Assembly: GCF_000152805.1 (NCBI RefSeq)
Contig: NZ_CH902578.1
Location: 3,707,906-3,771,905, forward strand
DNA length: 64,000 nucleotides
Direction of reading: 5' to 3'
DNA from: Maritimibacter alkaliphilus HTCC2654
GTDB lineage: Bacteria; Pseudomonadota; Alphaproteobacteria; Rhodobacterales; Rhodobacteraceae
A program made the position numbers and the translations under genes. The stretch's first letter is position 1. Each line of letters begins with the position of its first letter. The notes under the pieces are model-generated. The model searched no databases, had not been told where the DNA came from, and saw nothing but the letters and a program-made list of their open reading frames with translations. This document shows, piece after piece, positions 28,896 to 37,299 of the stretch.

Positions 28896-29831
28896 ATGCG
28901 TATCATCGGACCCGATGAGATTGTGTTCGGGGTCGACGACCTCGACGCCTGCCGCGCGTTCCTGACGGACTACGGTCTCGACGAAACCGCTTGGACCGAA
29001 GGCAAGGGCGGCACGTTTTCCGCGCTCGACGCGACCTGCGTGTCGGTCTGGAAACGCGACGACGCCGACCTGCCCGCTGCGCTGCCTTCGGGCAACACGC
29101 TGCGCCAGACGGTCTATGGCGTCGAAAGCGCGAATGTCATCGACGAGATCGAGGCGGAACTGTCGACCGACCGCGAGGTGACGCGCCATCCCGACGGGTC
29201 GATCACCTGTGAGGACGACTGCGGTTTCGCCCTGAAGTTCCAAGTGACCAAACGGATCAAGACCGATCTTGAACCGGAACGGGTGAATAGCCCCGGCGCG
29301 GAACCCGCGCGTCTGGAAAATCAGCTTGGCACCACGCAGGACGCCGCCTGCAAGCCGCGCACCCTGTCGCATATCGTCTATTTCTCGCCGGACATCAAAA
29401 AGCACGAAGCGTTCTACATGGAACGGCTCAAGTTCGTTCTGACCGACCGCTTCACCAATGTCGGCCCGTTCCTGCGCCCGCAGGCCTGCCGCGATCACCA
29501 CACGATGTTCCTGCTCGACACGCCGCCGCACATGGCGGGGCTGGAACACATCGCGTTCCACATGCAGGGGCCGACCGAGTTGATGCTGGCGGGCAGCCGG
29601 ATGATCCAGAAAGGGTGGGAATCTTTCTGGGGGCCGGGGCGGCACGTGTTCGGCTCGAACTGGTTCTGGTATTTCAACTGCCCGCTCATGACGCATTTCG
29701 AATTCGACGCGGACATGGACCTGCACGACGACGACTGGGAGCCGCGCTTTGTCGAAGCCGGGCCGCAGACGGCGCAGGTCTTCCTGTTCGAGAACACCGA
29801 GAAGTGGTTCCCCGGTGCCCCTGGCGATTGA
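28896..29831 (+). CDS. Two-domain VOC / extradiol ring-cleavage dioxygenase-like protein
   Basis: A 311-residue protein with two vicinal-oxygen-chelate domains. Candidate iron ligands in the second domain are the His in TLSHIVYF, the His in LEHIAF and the Glu in FLFENTE, the 2-His-1-Glu set of type I extradiol dioxygenases. It would open a catechol-type ring using Fe(II) and O2. A Rieske ferredoxin gene overlaps its end, and a C-C hydrolase is divergent, a classic meta-cleavage grouping. The substrate is unknown. Confidence 0.8.
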   Translation: MRIIGPDEIVFGVDDLDACRAFLTDYGLDETAWTEGKGGTFSALDATCVSVWKRDDADLPAALPSGNTLRQTVYGVESANVIDEIEAELSTDREVTRHPDGSITCEDDCGFALKFQVTKRIKTDLEPERVNSPGAEPARLENQLGTTQDAACKPRTLSHIVYFSPDIKKHEAFYMERLKFVLTDRFTNVGPFLRPQACRDHHTMFLLDTPPHMAGLEHIAFHMQGPTELMLAGSRMIQKGWESFWGPGRHVFGSNWFWYFNCPLMTHFEFDADMDLHDDDWEPRFVEAGPQTAQVFLFENTEKWFPGAPGD

Positions 29832-30228
29832 CGACAGACCGCCCGTCACCGTGACCCGCGCCCTGTGCCGGGTCGAGGATCTGCGCGATGGACATTCGCG
29901 GGGCTTCGATCCGCTGGGCGAGGGGCGGGACACCATGTTCATCGTGCGGCAGGGCGACAGGCTGGTCGCATGGCGCAACAACTGCCCGCATTACGACAAT
30001 GCGCGGATGGCATGGAAGAAGGACGAATTCCTGAACGCCGACCGCGACCGGATCGTCTGCGGCGCGCATGGCGCGCTGTTCGAGATCGACAGCGGGCTGT
30101 GCGTTCAGGGGCCTTGCCTTGGCGACAGGCTGATCCCCGTCGCACTCGACATCCGCGATGGCGAGGTCTTCCTCGCCGCACCTTACAAACACGGGATGCG
30201 CCCAAGACCGGGCCGACCCCATAATTGA
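29815..30228 (+). CDS. Rieske [2Fe-2S] ferredoxin
   Basis: 137 residues of a single Rieske domain. Cluster ligands are Cys and His in NNCPHYD and Cys and His in VCGAHGALF, with about 22 residues between the two pairs, longer than in typical Rieske ferredoxins. The GTG start at 29815 overlaps the dioxygenase end by 17 bases. It probably delivers electrons to an oxygenase of this locus, although no Rieske oxygenase alpha subunit is encoded in the window. Confidence 0.85.
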   Translation: MPLAIDDRPPVTVTRALCRVEDLRDGHSRGFDPLGEGRDTMFIVRQGDRLVAWRNNCPHYDNARMAWKKDEFLNADRDRIVCGAHGALFEIDSGLCVQGPCLGDRLIPVALDIRDGEVFLAAPYKHGMRPRPGRPHN

Positions 30229-30242
30229 CCGAGGAGGCCCAG

Positions 30243-31016
30243 ATGGCCCGTCGCATCGTCGACCTGTCCGTTCCGCTGAAAGCGGGGATCGCCAGCGATC
30301 CGCCACCGCTTCTGCCCAAGATCACCTATCGCGACCACGCCTTCGGTGCGGCGGAATTCGCCCCGATGGCGGGGCTTGAGGCATCGGATATGCTGGGCGG
30401 GGCGGGCCCTGCGTCGGAGGATCTTCAGATCACCACCCATGTCGGCACGCACATGGATGCGCCGTGGCATTACCATCCGACCATGAACAACGGCGAACGC
30501 GCGATCACCATCGACGAGGTGCCGCTGGAGTGGTGCATGGGGCCGGGTGTGAAGCTCGATTTCCGCAATCTGCCCGACGGCCATGTCGTCACGGCGGCCG
30601 AGGTCGAGGCGGAACTGGCGCGGATCGGCCATGACCTGCAACCGGGCGATATCGTGCTTGTGAACACCGCCGCCGGGGTGCGGTATGGCGAAGACGATTA
30701 CCTTGCCCGCGGCATCGGCATGGGGCGCGAGGCGACGCTATACCTCACCGCGCGCGGCATGAAGGTCTGCGGCATCGACGCTTGGGGCTGGGACGCGCCG
30801 CTCGCCTATCAGAAACAGGCGATCGCCGAGACCGGGGACAAATCGCTTCTGTGGGAGGGGCACAAGGCGGGTGCCGAGACGGTCTATTGCCACATGGAAA
30901 AACTCCACAACCTCGAAGACCTGCCGCCCACCGGCTACACCGTCGCGGCCTTCCCGGTGAAGGTCGAAGGCGGCTCGGCCGGCTGGACCCGCTGCGTGGC
31001 GATTTTCGATGACTGA
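30243..31016 (+). CDS. Cyclase-family metal hydrolase (kynurenine formamidase-like)
   Basis: 257 residues. The family metal motif HVGTHMDAPWHYH, of the HxGTHxDxPxH type, is intact, and an acidic EGHKAG region follows. Members hydrolyse formamides, lactones or cyclic amides with Zn or Mn. ATG 30243 was chosen because GAGGAGG (30231-30237) precedes it at ideal spacing. The gene overlaps the following SDR by eight bases. In this context it likely hydrolyses a ring-cleavage or lactone intermediate. Confidence 0.85.
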   Translation: MARRIVDLSVPLKAGIASDPPPLLPKITYRDHAFGAAEFAPMAGLEASDMLGGAGPASEDLQITTHVGTHMDAPWHYHPTMNNGERAITIDEVPLEWCMGPGVKLDFRNLPDGHVVTAAEVEAELARIGHDLQPGDIVLVNTAAGVRYGEDDYLARGIGMGREATLYLTARGMKVCGIDAWGWDAPLAYQKQAIAETGDKSLLWEGHKAGAETVYCHMEKLHNLEDLPPTGYTVAAFPVKVEGGSAGWTRCVAIFDD

Positions 31017-31755
31017 GCGGCTGGCAGGGAAACGCGCCGTCGTCACAGGCGCCGGGCGCGGCATCGGGCGACAGATCGCGGTGATGTTCGCGGGGCAGGG
31101 GGCAAAGGTGCTCGCCTGCGATATCGACGCGGATGCGCTGGGCCGGTTGGCGGGCGAACACCCCTCGATCCTGACCCATGTGGCGGACCTCACGACCGAG
31201 GACGGGGCCGGAGGGCTGGGCGAGGCGGCGGCGGAGGCCCTCAGCGCGGTCGACGTTCTGGTAAACGCCGCAGCCATCGTCCGCTTCGCACCGATCCCGG
31301 ACATGGCGCTCGCGGATTTTCACACGACCACGAAGGGCGAGATCGACACGGTCTTTCTCGTCACCCGCGCGCACTGGCGCCTTCTCGAAGCCTCGGGTGC
31401 CGCGTCGATCATCAACTTCGCCTCGGCCAACACGCACACCGCGCTCAAGGGCCTGCCCGCCATCGCCCATACCGCCGGCAAAGGCGCGGCCTATGCCATG
31501 ACGCGGCAGATGGCGATGGAGGGCGGGCCGTTCGGCATCCGCGCCAATTCCATCGCGCCGGGGTTCACCGTGACCGAGGAAACCGAGCAGCATCTGGATG
31601 GCCCGCTCATGGACAACGTGCGCGCCAAACTCATGGTCGGGCGGCTGGGCACGACCACCGACATCGGCCATCTGGCGGTCTACCTCGCCTCGGACGAAAG
31701 CGGGTTCGTCACCGGCGCGGATTTTCGGATCGACGGCGGCGCGACTGCGTGGTGA
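31009..31755 (+). CDS. SDR-family protein with atypical active site
   Basis: A 248-residue Rossmann protein with the TGAGRGIG cofactor motif, NAAA and the catalytic Ser region NFASANTH. At the YxxxK position it reads HTAGK, so the usual catalytic Tyr is His154, with Lys158 kept. It may be a slow or altered dehydrogenase, or use another acid. The C-terminus DFRIDGGATAW is normal. It overlaps the cyclase gene by eight bases and ends the dioxygenase operon. Confidence 0.85.
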   Translation: MTERLAGKRAVVTGAGRGIGRQIAVMFAGQGAKVLACDIDADALGRLAGEHPSILTHVADLTTEDGAGGLGEAAAEALSAVDVLVNAAAIVRFAPIPDMALADFHTTTKGEIDTVFLVTRAHWRLLEASGAASIINFASANTHTALKGLPAIAHTAGKGAAYAMTRQMAMEGGPFGIRANSIAPGFTVTEETEQHLDGPLMDNVRAKLMVGRLGTTTDIGHLAVYLASDESGFVTGADFRIDGGATAW

Positions 31756-31801
31756 GGCCAACTTGGGCTGCGTGTGACACGAAAAAGGGAGCGGGGCGGG
31801 C

Positions 31802-32569
31802 CTAGCTTCCGTCGTGGATCAGGGTGCCACCATCCACCACGATGGTCTGCCCGGTGGTAAAAGCCCCGCCGGGCGAGGCGAGCCAGAGCGCGGTGGCCGC
31901 GATTTCCGACGGCTGACCGACACGGCGCAGGGGCGTCGCCTGCATCCGGCGCGCCATGAACTCGGCGTTCGCCATCAGGCCGCGTGAGAACGGCGTTTCG
32001 ATCAACCCCGGCGCGATGGCATTGGCGCGGATGTTGTCCGGTCCGTGGGCGACCGCGATGTTGCGGGCAAGCTGGGCGAGGGCGGCTTTGGTCATCGAAT
32101 AGGTCGCGATCGCCTTGTTGCCGCGCACCGCCGACAGCGAGGCCATGAGGATGATCGCACCGCCGCCCGCCGCCGCCATGTCGGGAATGAGCGCGGCGGA
32201 AAGCCAGGTGGCGGCGTGAAGGTTCACGTCGAAGGCACCCATATAGCCCGCCTCGTCGAGGTTTGAGAGGCCATTAACCGGCCCCTCGACGCCCGCGTTC
32301 GAGACGAGGATGTCGATGGGGCCACCTAGCGCGGCCTTCGCATCGCGGGCAAGCGCCTCGGCTGCGCTCCGGGTTCCAAGCACCGCGTGAATCCCGGTCG
32401 CGCCGATCCGGCCCGCCACGTCAGACACCTCCTCCGCCCGGTCCCCGGCGATGACGACCCGCGCGCCCGCGGCCACGAAGGCTTCGGCAATGGCGCGCCC
32501 GATACCTGTTGCGCCGCCGGTGACCAAAGCGCGTTTGCCGGTCAGCCCGAAAATGTCCGAGATGTTCAT
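31802..32569 (-). CDS. SDR-family oxidoreductase
   Basis: 255 residues with TGGATGIG, NAGVEGP, catalytic Ser in MASLSA and an intact YSMTK. The C-terminus TIVVDGGTLIHDG is the common end of 3-oxoacyl-reductase-like SDRs. ATG 32569 was preferred because GGAGGATCGCG precedes it. It is divergent from a LysR gene and probably controlled by it. The substrate is unknown; by location, an alcohol or ketone intermediate of the catabolic block. Confidence 0.88.
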   Translation of the reverse strand: MNISDIFGLTGKRALVTGGATGIGRAIAEAFVAAGARVVIAGDRAEEVSDVAGRIGATGIHAVLGTRSAAEALARDAKAALGGPIDILVSNAGVEGPVNGLSNLDEAGYMGAFDVNLHAATWLSAALIPDMAAAGGGAIILMASLSAVRGNKAIATYSMTKAALAQLARNIAVAHGPDNIRANAIAPGLIETPFSRGLMANAEFMARRMQATPLRRVGQPSEIAATALWLASPGGAFTTGQTIVVDGGTLIHDGS

Positions 32570-32626
32570 CGCGATCCTCCTGCAGCCCTTGTGCCAGCCG
32601 CGCAACTATTTACAAAACCGCTAATT

Positions 32627-32643
32627 CGGATAACTTCAATCCG
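32627..32643. promoter_or_regulatory. Candidate LysR-type operator
   Basis: CGGAT (32627-32631) and ATCCG (32639-32643) form a perfect dyad with a seven-base AT-rich spacer, in the 93-base region between the divergent SDR and LysR genes. The size and position fit a T-N11-A LysR box. Confidence 0.45.
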
Positions 32644-32662
32644 TTTTCCAGATAGGATGGAC

Positions 32663-33595
32663 ATGCGCTTCAAAGGGCTCGATCTCAACCTGCTCGTTGC
32701 GCTCGACGTGCTGCTTCGGGAGAAGAACGTCAGCCGGGCGGCCGAGAAACTGTTTCTCAGCCAATCGGCCACCTCCGGCGCACTCGCGCGGCTCAGGGAG
32801 TATTTTAACGACGATCTGCTTGTGCAGGTCGGGCGGCAGATGGTGCTGACCCCGCGCGCCACGGCGCTGTCCGGCAAGGTGCGCTCGGCCCTCGTCCAGA
32901 TCGACGGCACCATCATCCAGTCGCCGGAATTCGACCCCTCGACCGCGGTGCGCATCCTGCGCATCATCTCGTCCGACTTCATCACGATTTCCGTTCTGCG
33001 CGAGGCGGTGCGCGAAATTGGGAAATCCGCGCCGGGTCTGACCATCGACATTCAGCAACCCGCCAACAAACCCCACGAAAAGATCGAGCGGGGCGAGGTC
33101 GACCTTCTGCTCATGCCCGAGCTTTACATCTCGCCCGATCACCCGTCCGAGCAGTTCTTCACCGACGATTACGTGGTGATCGCATGGTCCGGCAATACGC
33201 AGTTCGGCGATACGATCACCGAGGATCAGTTCTTCGCGGCCCGCCATGCGACCGTGATGTTCGAAAGCCACACGCCATCCTACGAGGCGTGGTTCATCCA
33301 GAACAAGGACGGGCGCGAGCGCGACATCGCCATCGTCGTCGGCAGCTTCTCGGCGCTGCCCTTCATGATCGAAGGCACCGATTACCTTGCGCTCATGCAC
33401 CGCTCGATGGCCGATATCTTCGCCCGGCAGATGCCGCTCAGGCTTCTCCGCTGTCCGATCGACATTCCACCGCTGGTCGAGAGCATCCAGTGGCACACCT
33501 ATTCCGACGGCGACGAATGCCTCGCCTGGGTGCGCGAAAAGATCCACGAACAGGCGCGCGGTCTGGCTATCGGCGCGGTGGATACGACGCATTAA
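32663..33595 (+). CDS. LysR-family transcriptional regulator (NodD-like)
   Basis: 310 residues. The N-terminal winged helix opens with MRFKGLDLNLLVALD, then SRAAEKLFLSQSATSGALARLREYF-type helix-turn-helix residues, and an effector-binding domain follows. The opening is typical of the NodD/aromatic-catabolism branch of LysR proteins, which often bind phenolic inducers. ATG 32663 was preferred over ATG 32657 on AGGA spacing. It is divergent from the SDR at 31802-32569 and upstream of an FAD hydroxylase. Confidence 0.9.
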   Translation: MRFKGLDLNLLVALDVLLREKNVSRAAEKLFLSQSATSGALARLREYFNDDLLVQVGRQMVLTPRATALSGKVRSALVQIDGTIIQSPEFDPSTAVRILRIISSDFITISVLREAVREIGKSAPGLTIDIQQPANKPHEKIERGEVDLLLMPELYISPDHPSEQFFTDDYVVIAWSGNTQFGDTITEDQFFAARHATVMFESHTPSYEAWFIQNKDGRERDIAIVVGSFSALPFMIEGTDYLALMHRSMADIFARQMPLRLLRCPIDIPPLVESIQWHTYSDGDECLAWVREKIHEQARGLAIGAVDTTH

Positions 33596-33666
33596 ATCAA
33601 TCTATTTCACCGCTAGCTCACGGCCCGCTACTGTCGCGCGGTGAGGAATTTCCGTGGGAGGACACG

Positions 33667-34803
33667 ATGAGCGGTAACCTGTCGAAACACGTCAAGACGG
33701 CGTTGATCGTCGGCGGCGGTGTGGGGGGACCTGCGGCTGCGATCCGCTTGGCCGAAAACGGTGTGACCGTCGACCTGGTCGATATCGAAGAGAACTGGGG
33801 TGCGGCAGGGACGGGCGTGACCCTGTCGTCGCTGACCTGCCGGGCGCTCTGCGACTTGGGCTTTGCCGACGACCTGATCGAGAAGGGGCACCTGCACGAC
33901 GGCCTGACCATGTGCGACCCGGTCGGCAACGTCATCGACGATATCGAGGCCCCGCGCCTTTATTCGCCGGACGTGCCGGGCGAGGGCGGCGTGATGCGCC
34001 CGGTCCTTCACGACATGATGGTGAACCGGATGCGCGATCTTGGCGTGACCATCCGCACCGGCACCACCGTCACGGCGCTGGAGCAGGACGGGCTTGCCGT
34101 CACGGCCCGTTTCACCGACGGAACGACGGGCACCTATGACCTCGTCATCGGGGCGGACGGGCTGTTTTCCAAGGTGCGCGAGATGGTGATGCCGGACGCG
34201 CCCAAGCCGGAATACACGGGTCAGGTCTGCTGGCGCGCGCAGATGACGCTGCCGCAGCATTGGGAAAAGGCCAAGATGTTCATGGGGCCGGTCAAGGTCG
34301 GCTTCACGCCTTACGCCAAGGACCGGATGTATCTGTTCCTGCTGGAAAACGTGAAAGAAAAGCCGTTCTACAAGGAAGAAGAGCTTCTGCCGAAGCTGCG
34401 CCAGCTTCTCATGCCGTTCGGGGGCGAGCTTGCGGGCATCCGCGACGAGATGGACGAGGACACGCCGATCCTTGCCCGTCCGCTGGAATCGATCCTGATC
34501 GACGGGCCGTGGAACGTGGGCCGGGTGCTGCTCATCGGGGATGCGGCCCATGCCACGACGCCGCATCTGGCCTCGGGGGCCGGGATGGCCGTCGAGGATG
34601 CGATCGTGCTTGTCGAGGAACTGGACAAGGCCGACACGTTCGAAGGCGGGATCGATGCGTTCATGGCCCGCCGCCTGCCGCGCGGAAAACTGGTCGTCGG
34701 CAATTCGCTGAAACTGGGCGAGTTGGAGCAGGAGGGGGCCGGGATGGATAAGATCGGCCCGCTCATGGGGCAATCGCTGGCTGCGATCGCGCAGCCCTAC
34801 TGA
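33667..34803 (+). CDS. FAD-dependent aromatic hydroxylase-like monooxygenase
   Basis: 378 residues of the salicylate/3-hydroxybenzoate hydroxylase class. It has GGGVGGPAAAIRLAENG for ADP binding, the second motif DLVIGADGLFSKVR, and GDAAHATTPHLASGAGMA for the FAD ribityl chain. It would add a hydroxyl to a phenolic ring with NAD(P)H and O2. ATG 33667 follows GGGAGG. It stands alone between the LysR gene and a good terminator (34826-34851), so its substrate is likely the ring that the neighbouring dioxygenase later opens. Confidence 0.9.
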   Translation: MSGNLSKHVKTALIVGGGVGGPAAAIRLAENGVTVDLVDIEENWGAAGTGVTLSSLTCRALCDLGFADDLIEKGHLHDGLTMCDPVGNVIDDIEAPRLYSPDVPGEGGVMRPVLHDMMVNRMRDLGVTIRTGTTVTALEQDGLAVTARFTDGTTGTYDLVIGADGLFSKVREMVMPDAPKPEYTGQVCWRAQMTLPQHWEKAKMFMGPVKVGFTPYAKDRMYLFLLENVKEKPFYKEEELLPKLRQLLMPFGGELAGIRDEMDEDTPILARPLESILIDGPWNVGRVLLIGDAAHATTPHLASGAGMAVEDAIVLVEELDKADTFEGGIDAFMARRLPRGKLVVGNSLKLGELEQEGAGMDKIGPLMGQSLAAIAQPY

Positions 34804-34825
34804 CGACATGCGAATGGGTGGAGGA

Positions 34826-34851
34826 GGGCGGCCACGACGGCCGCCCTTTTT
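34826..34851 (+). terminator. Rho-independent terminator after the FAD hydroxylase
   Basis: GGGCGGCC (34826-34833) and GGCCGCCC (34839-34846) form an 8-bp GC stem with an ACGAC loop followed by TTTTT (34847-34851). It lies 22 bases after the hydroxylase stop. Confidence 0.9.
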
Positions 34852-34854
34852 CGG

Positions 34855-35409
34855 TCAGCGACTGGAAATCCCGGTGCTGAACAATTCGACCATGCGCGCG
34901 ACCTGAACCGCGCGACGCGCACGATCCCCCGGTTGCAGACCGAGGCCGAGGGTATCGACCAGAAGGGCGATGTCGTCACGGTGGAAATCCGGCCGCAACT
35001 CGCCCGCTTCGATCCCCGACCGCCGGAACCGGTCGAGCACTTCGACGACCCGATCCCGAAGGTCGCTGAGGTCGCTTTCGGCCTCGGTCAGGGCAAGCGC
35101 CTGACCCAGTGCGGCATGGGCGGCGATGTCTTCGGCCAAGGCGTCCAGCATGAACCGGAACCCCTGCGGCGTGGCCGACACCTTTTCCGCCAATTGTTCG
35201 AAACGTGCTACATTTTGCTCGAATACCGCCATGGCGAGGACGGAACGGTTCGAAAAGTTACGGTAGAGCGTGGCGCGTCCGACGCCGGCCTCGACCGCGA
35301 TCCGGTCCAGCGCGATCACGAAACCGTCCCGCGCGAACACGTCGGCTGCCGCCTTCAGAATCGCTTCGCGGTTCCGAAGACCGTCAGCGCGCATCTTTTT
35401 CTGTCCCAT
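34855..35409 (-). CDS. TetR-family transcriptional regulator
   Basis: 184 residues. The N-terminal helix-turn-helix (about 15-60) reads ILKAAADVFARDGF, then GVGRATLYRNFSNRS. A helical ligand-binding domain follows. It is transcribed in the same direction as, and lies just downstream of, the ketosteroid-dehydrogenase-like gene at 35479-37158. It is a plausible repressor of that gene through the GTGGACA dyad at 37181-37198. The pairing is inference. Confidence 0.9.
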   Translation of the reverse strand: MGQKKMRADGLRNREAILKAAADVFARDGFVIALDRIAVEAGVGRATLYRNFSNRSVLAMAVFEQNVARFEQLAEKVSATPQGFRFMLDALAEDIAAHAALGQALALTEAESDLSDLRDRVVEVLDRFRRSGIEAGELRPDFHRDDIALLVDTLGLGLQPGDRARRAVQVARMVELFSTGISSR

Positions 35410-35478
35410 ACCTTTGATTATCCGGGCCTTCTTCTGTGAGCAAGTCAGTGCTGTCGCGGGGTCGCGCTCGCCCCGGTC

Positions 35479-37158
35479 TTATACGTTCGGCACGGGCACC
35501 GTCTCGCCCGCCATGTGGCTGGCGGCGACGAAGCCGAAGGTCAGTGCGGGGCCAAGCGTCGCGCCGGGGCCGGGATAGGTGCGGCCCATGACGCTCGCCG
35601 TGTTGTTGCCGGTCGCATAGAGGCCTTCGATCACCTTGCCGTCCGAAGTCAGCACGCGGGCGAATTCGTCCGTCACCAGACCGCCCTTGGTGCCCAGATC
35701 GCCGGGGTAGATCTTGGTCGCCCAGAACGGTGCCTGTTCGATCCGTCCTAGGTTCGGATTCGGCTTCACGCGCGGATCGCCGTAGTAATTGTCGTAGGCC
35801 GTGCGCCCGCGCTGAAAATCCTCGTCCACGCCCCTGTCCGCGAACCCGTTGAACCGCGCGATGGTGGCTTTCAGCCCGTCCACGTCCACCCCGGTCTTCG
35901 CGGCCAGATCGTCGATGCTGTCGGCCTTTATCAAGAACCCGCTCTCCAGCCAGTCCTGCGGCGTGCGTCCGCCCGGCGCGGTGCCGAACATGTACCGCTT
36001 GCGATGCCGGGCATCCATGATGAGCCACGCGGGGATCGCCGCGACCTGTTCGTTCCGGTCAAGCTGCGCCCGCCCCGCATCCACATAGCTTTCGCTTTCG
36101 TTGCAGAACCGCGCCCCGGTCTGATCCACCATGATCGAATGCGGCAGCGACCGCTCCCACACCGGGAACCCCGTGGTGCCGTCTGGGTAGAGCGTCGAGG
36201 GGCCCCACCACGCTTCGTCCATCAGGGCGAGGCCCACGTCCATCTCGTTCATCGTCAGGCGGATACCGTCGCCCGTATCCTTGGGGCTGGCCGAGGACCA
36301 CGTGCCGTCCACGGGCTGATGCGCCGCGCGGAATTCGGGATTGTGGGCGAACCCGCCCGCCGACAGCAAGACACCCGTCTTGGCCTCTATCCGTTTGGTC
36401 GTGCCGTTCTCATCGATGACAAGGCCCGTGACACGGCCCTCCGACTGCACGAAGCCCGCAAGCGCCGTGTTGAGCCGGATTTCGGCATTGGTCTTTGTCG
36501 TGAAGATGTGCATGAGCTGCCCGGTCAGGGTCTGCCCGATGGTCTGGGGCATCCGCCCGGTGATCCGCCACGCCGCCGTCGTCAGCAGAATTTTCGCCAA
36601 CCTGAGCGCGGCTTTCAGCGTCCGGGTGGCAAGCGGCAGCAGGTAGACGTCATCGGTGGCAAAGGCCATCGCGGGGGCGTCCTGTTCGCCCTTGCGCTGA
36701 CTGTCCTTCCACGCGCCCAGCTTGTTCGCGTCGAAGGTCTGGCCTTCGATGATCCGCCCGATCTTGCCGCCGGGCCGGTCGGGGTAATAGTCGGGATAGT
36801 TCGGCGCGCGCTGCCAGCGAAACCCCATCTTCTCGGCGTATTCCGCCATGCGCGGGGCGTTGGCGATGTAGGACAGCTTGCGCTGGCGCGACGAGCAGGG
36901 GCCGACCTCCTCGATCACGTCCTCCATATAGGTCAGCGCCTCCTGCGGGGAATCCGCCGCGCCATCGGCCTTCATCAGGTGGTTGTTCGGCACCCAGACC
37001 CCGCCGCCCGACAGGGCCGATGTGCCGCCCCACTTGTCGGTCTTTTCGATGAGCAGGACGGATTTCCCCGCATCCGCCGCCTTGATCGAGGCCAGCAGCC
37101 CCGCGGCACCCGACCCGACCACGATCACATCGACGCTTTCATCCCAGTTTTCGGCCAT
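35479..37158 (-). CDS. FAD-binding dehydrogenase, 3-ketosteroid delta1-dehydrogenase / fumarate-reductase-like
   Basis: 559 residues. The N-terminal FAD motif is VIVVGSGAAGLLASIKAA, with LLIEKTDKWGGTSALSGG, and the C-terminal motif is GLYATGNNTASVMGRTYPG followed by GATLGPALTFG. This is the fold of KstD-like flavoproteins that desaturate a ring next to a ketone. ATG 37158 follows GGGAGG. A conserved dyad lies upstream and a TetR gene downstream. It may dehydrogenate a cyclic ketone intermediate; steroid use is not implied, since no other steroid genes are present. Confidence 0.88.
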   Translation of the reverse strand: MAENWDESVDVIVVGSGAAGLLASIKAADAGKSVLLIEKTDKWGGTSALSGGGVWVPNNHLMKADGAADSPQEALTYMEDVIEEVGPCSSRQRKLSYIANAPRMAEYAEKMGFRWQRAPNYPDYYPDRPGGKIGRIIEGQTFDANKLGAWKDSQRKGEQDAPAMAFATDDVYLLPLATRTLKAALRLAKILLTTAAWRITGRMPQTIGQTLTGQLMHIFTTKTNAEIRLNTALAGFVQSEGRVTGLVIDENGTTKRIEAKTGVLLSAGGFAHNPEFRAAHQPVDGTWSSASPKDTGDGIRLTMNEMDVGLALMDEAWWGPSTLYPDGTTGFPVWERSLPHSIMVDQTGARFCNESESYVDAGRAQLDRNEQVAAIPAWLIMDARHRKRYMFGTAPGGRTPQDWLESGFLIKADSIDDLAAKTGVDVDGLKATIARFNGFADRGVDEDFQRGRTAYDNYYGDPRVKPNPNLGRIEQAPFWATKIYPGDLGTKGGLVTDEFARVLTSDGKVIEGLYATGNNTASVMGRTYPGPGATLGPALTFGFVAASHMAGETVPVPNV

Positions 37159-37180
37159 TTCGCACCCTCCCGTTCGCGTT

Positions 37181-37198
37181 GTGGACATGAGTGTCCAC
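37181..37198. promoter_or_regulatory. Candidate TetR operator: GTGGACA dyad
   Basis: GTGGACA (37181-37187) and TGTCCAC (37192-37198) form a perfect 7-bp dyad with a TGAG spacer, 22 bases before the KstD-like start. A second copy of the right half, TGTCCACTT, recurs at 37222-37230, 30 bases away (about three helical turns). This is a typical arrangement for cooperative repressor binding. Confidence 0.5.
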
Positions 37199-37241
37199 TT
37201 GTCGCGCGTTCCGGTCAATACTGTCCACTTCCGGGCCGCAC

Positions 37242-37268
37242 AAAAAAGGCGGCCCGCAAAGGGCCGCC
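37242..37268 (-). terminator. Rho-independent terminator of the FAH-family gene
   Basis: GGCGGCCC (37248-37255) pairs with GGGCCGCC (37261-37268) around GCAAA. On the minus strand a run of six T (37242-37247) follows. It separates the FAH/dehydrogenase transcript from the KstD-like gene. Confidence 0.9.
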
Positions 37269-37299
37269 AGTCCATTGCCCGAGGGCAACTGGGAGAAAA

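Noticed and set aside
35479-37158. Steroid degradation locus
   Set aside because: The flavoprotein resembles ketosteroid dehydrogenases, but no other steroid-ring genes (such as kshA or a full hsa set) are present, so a steroid substrate is not supported.
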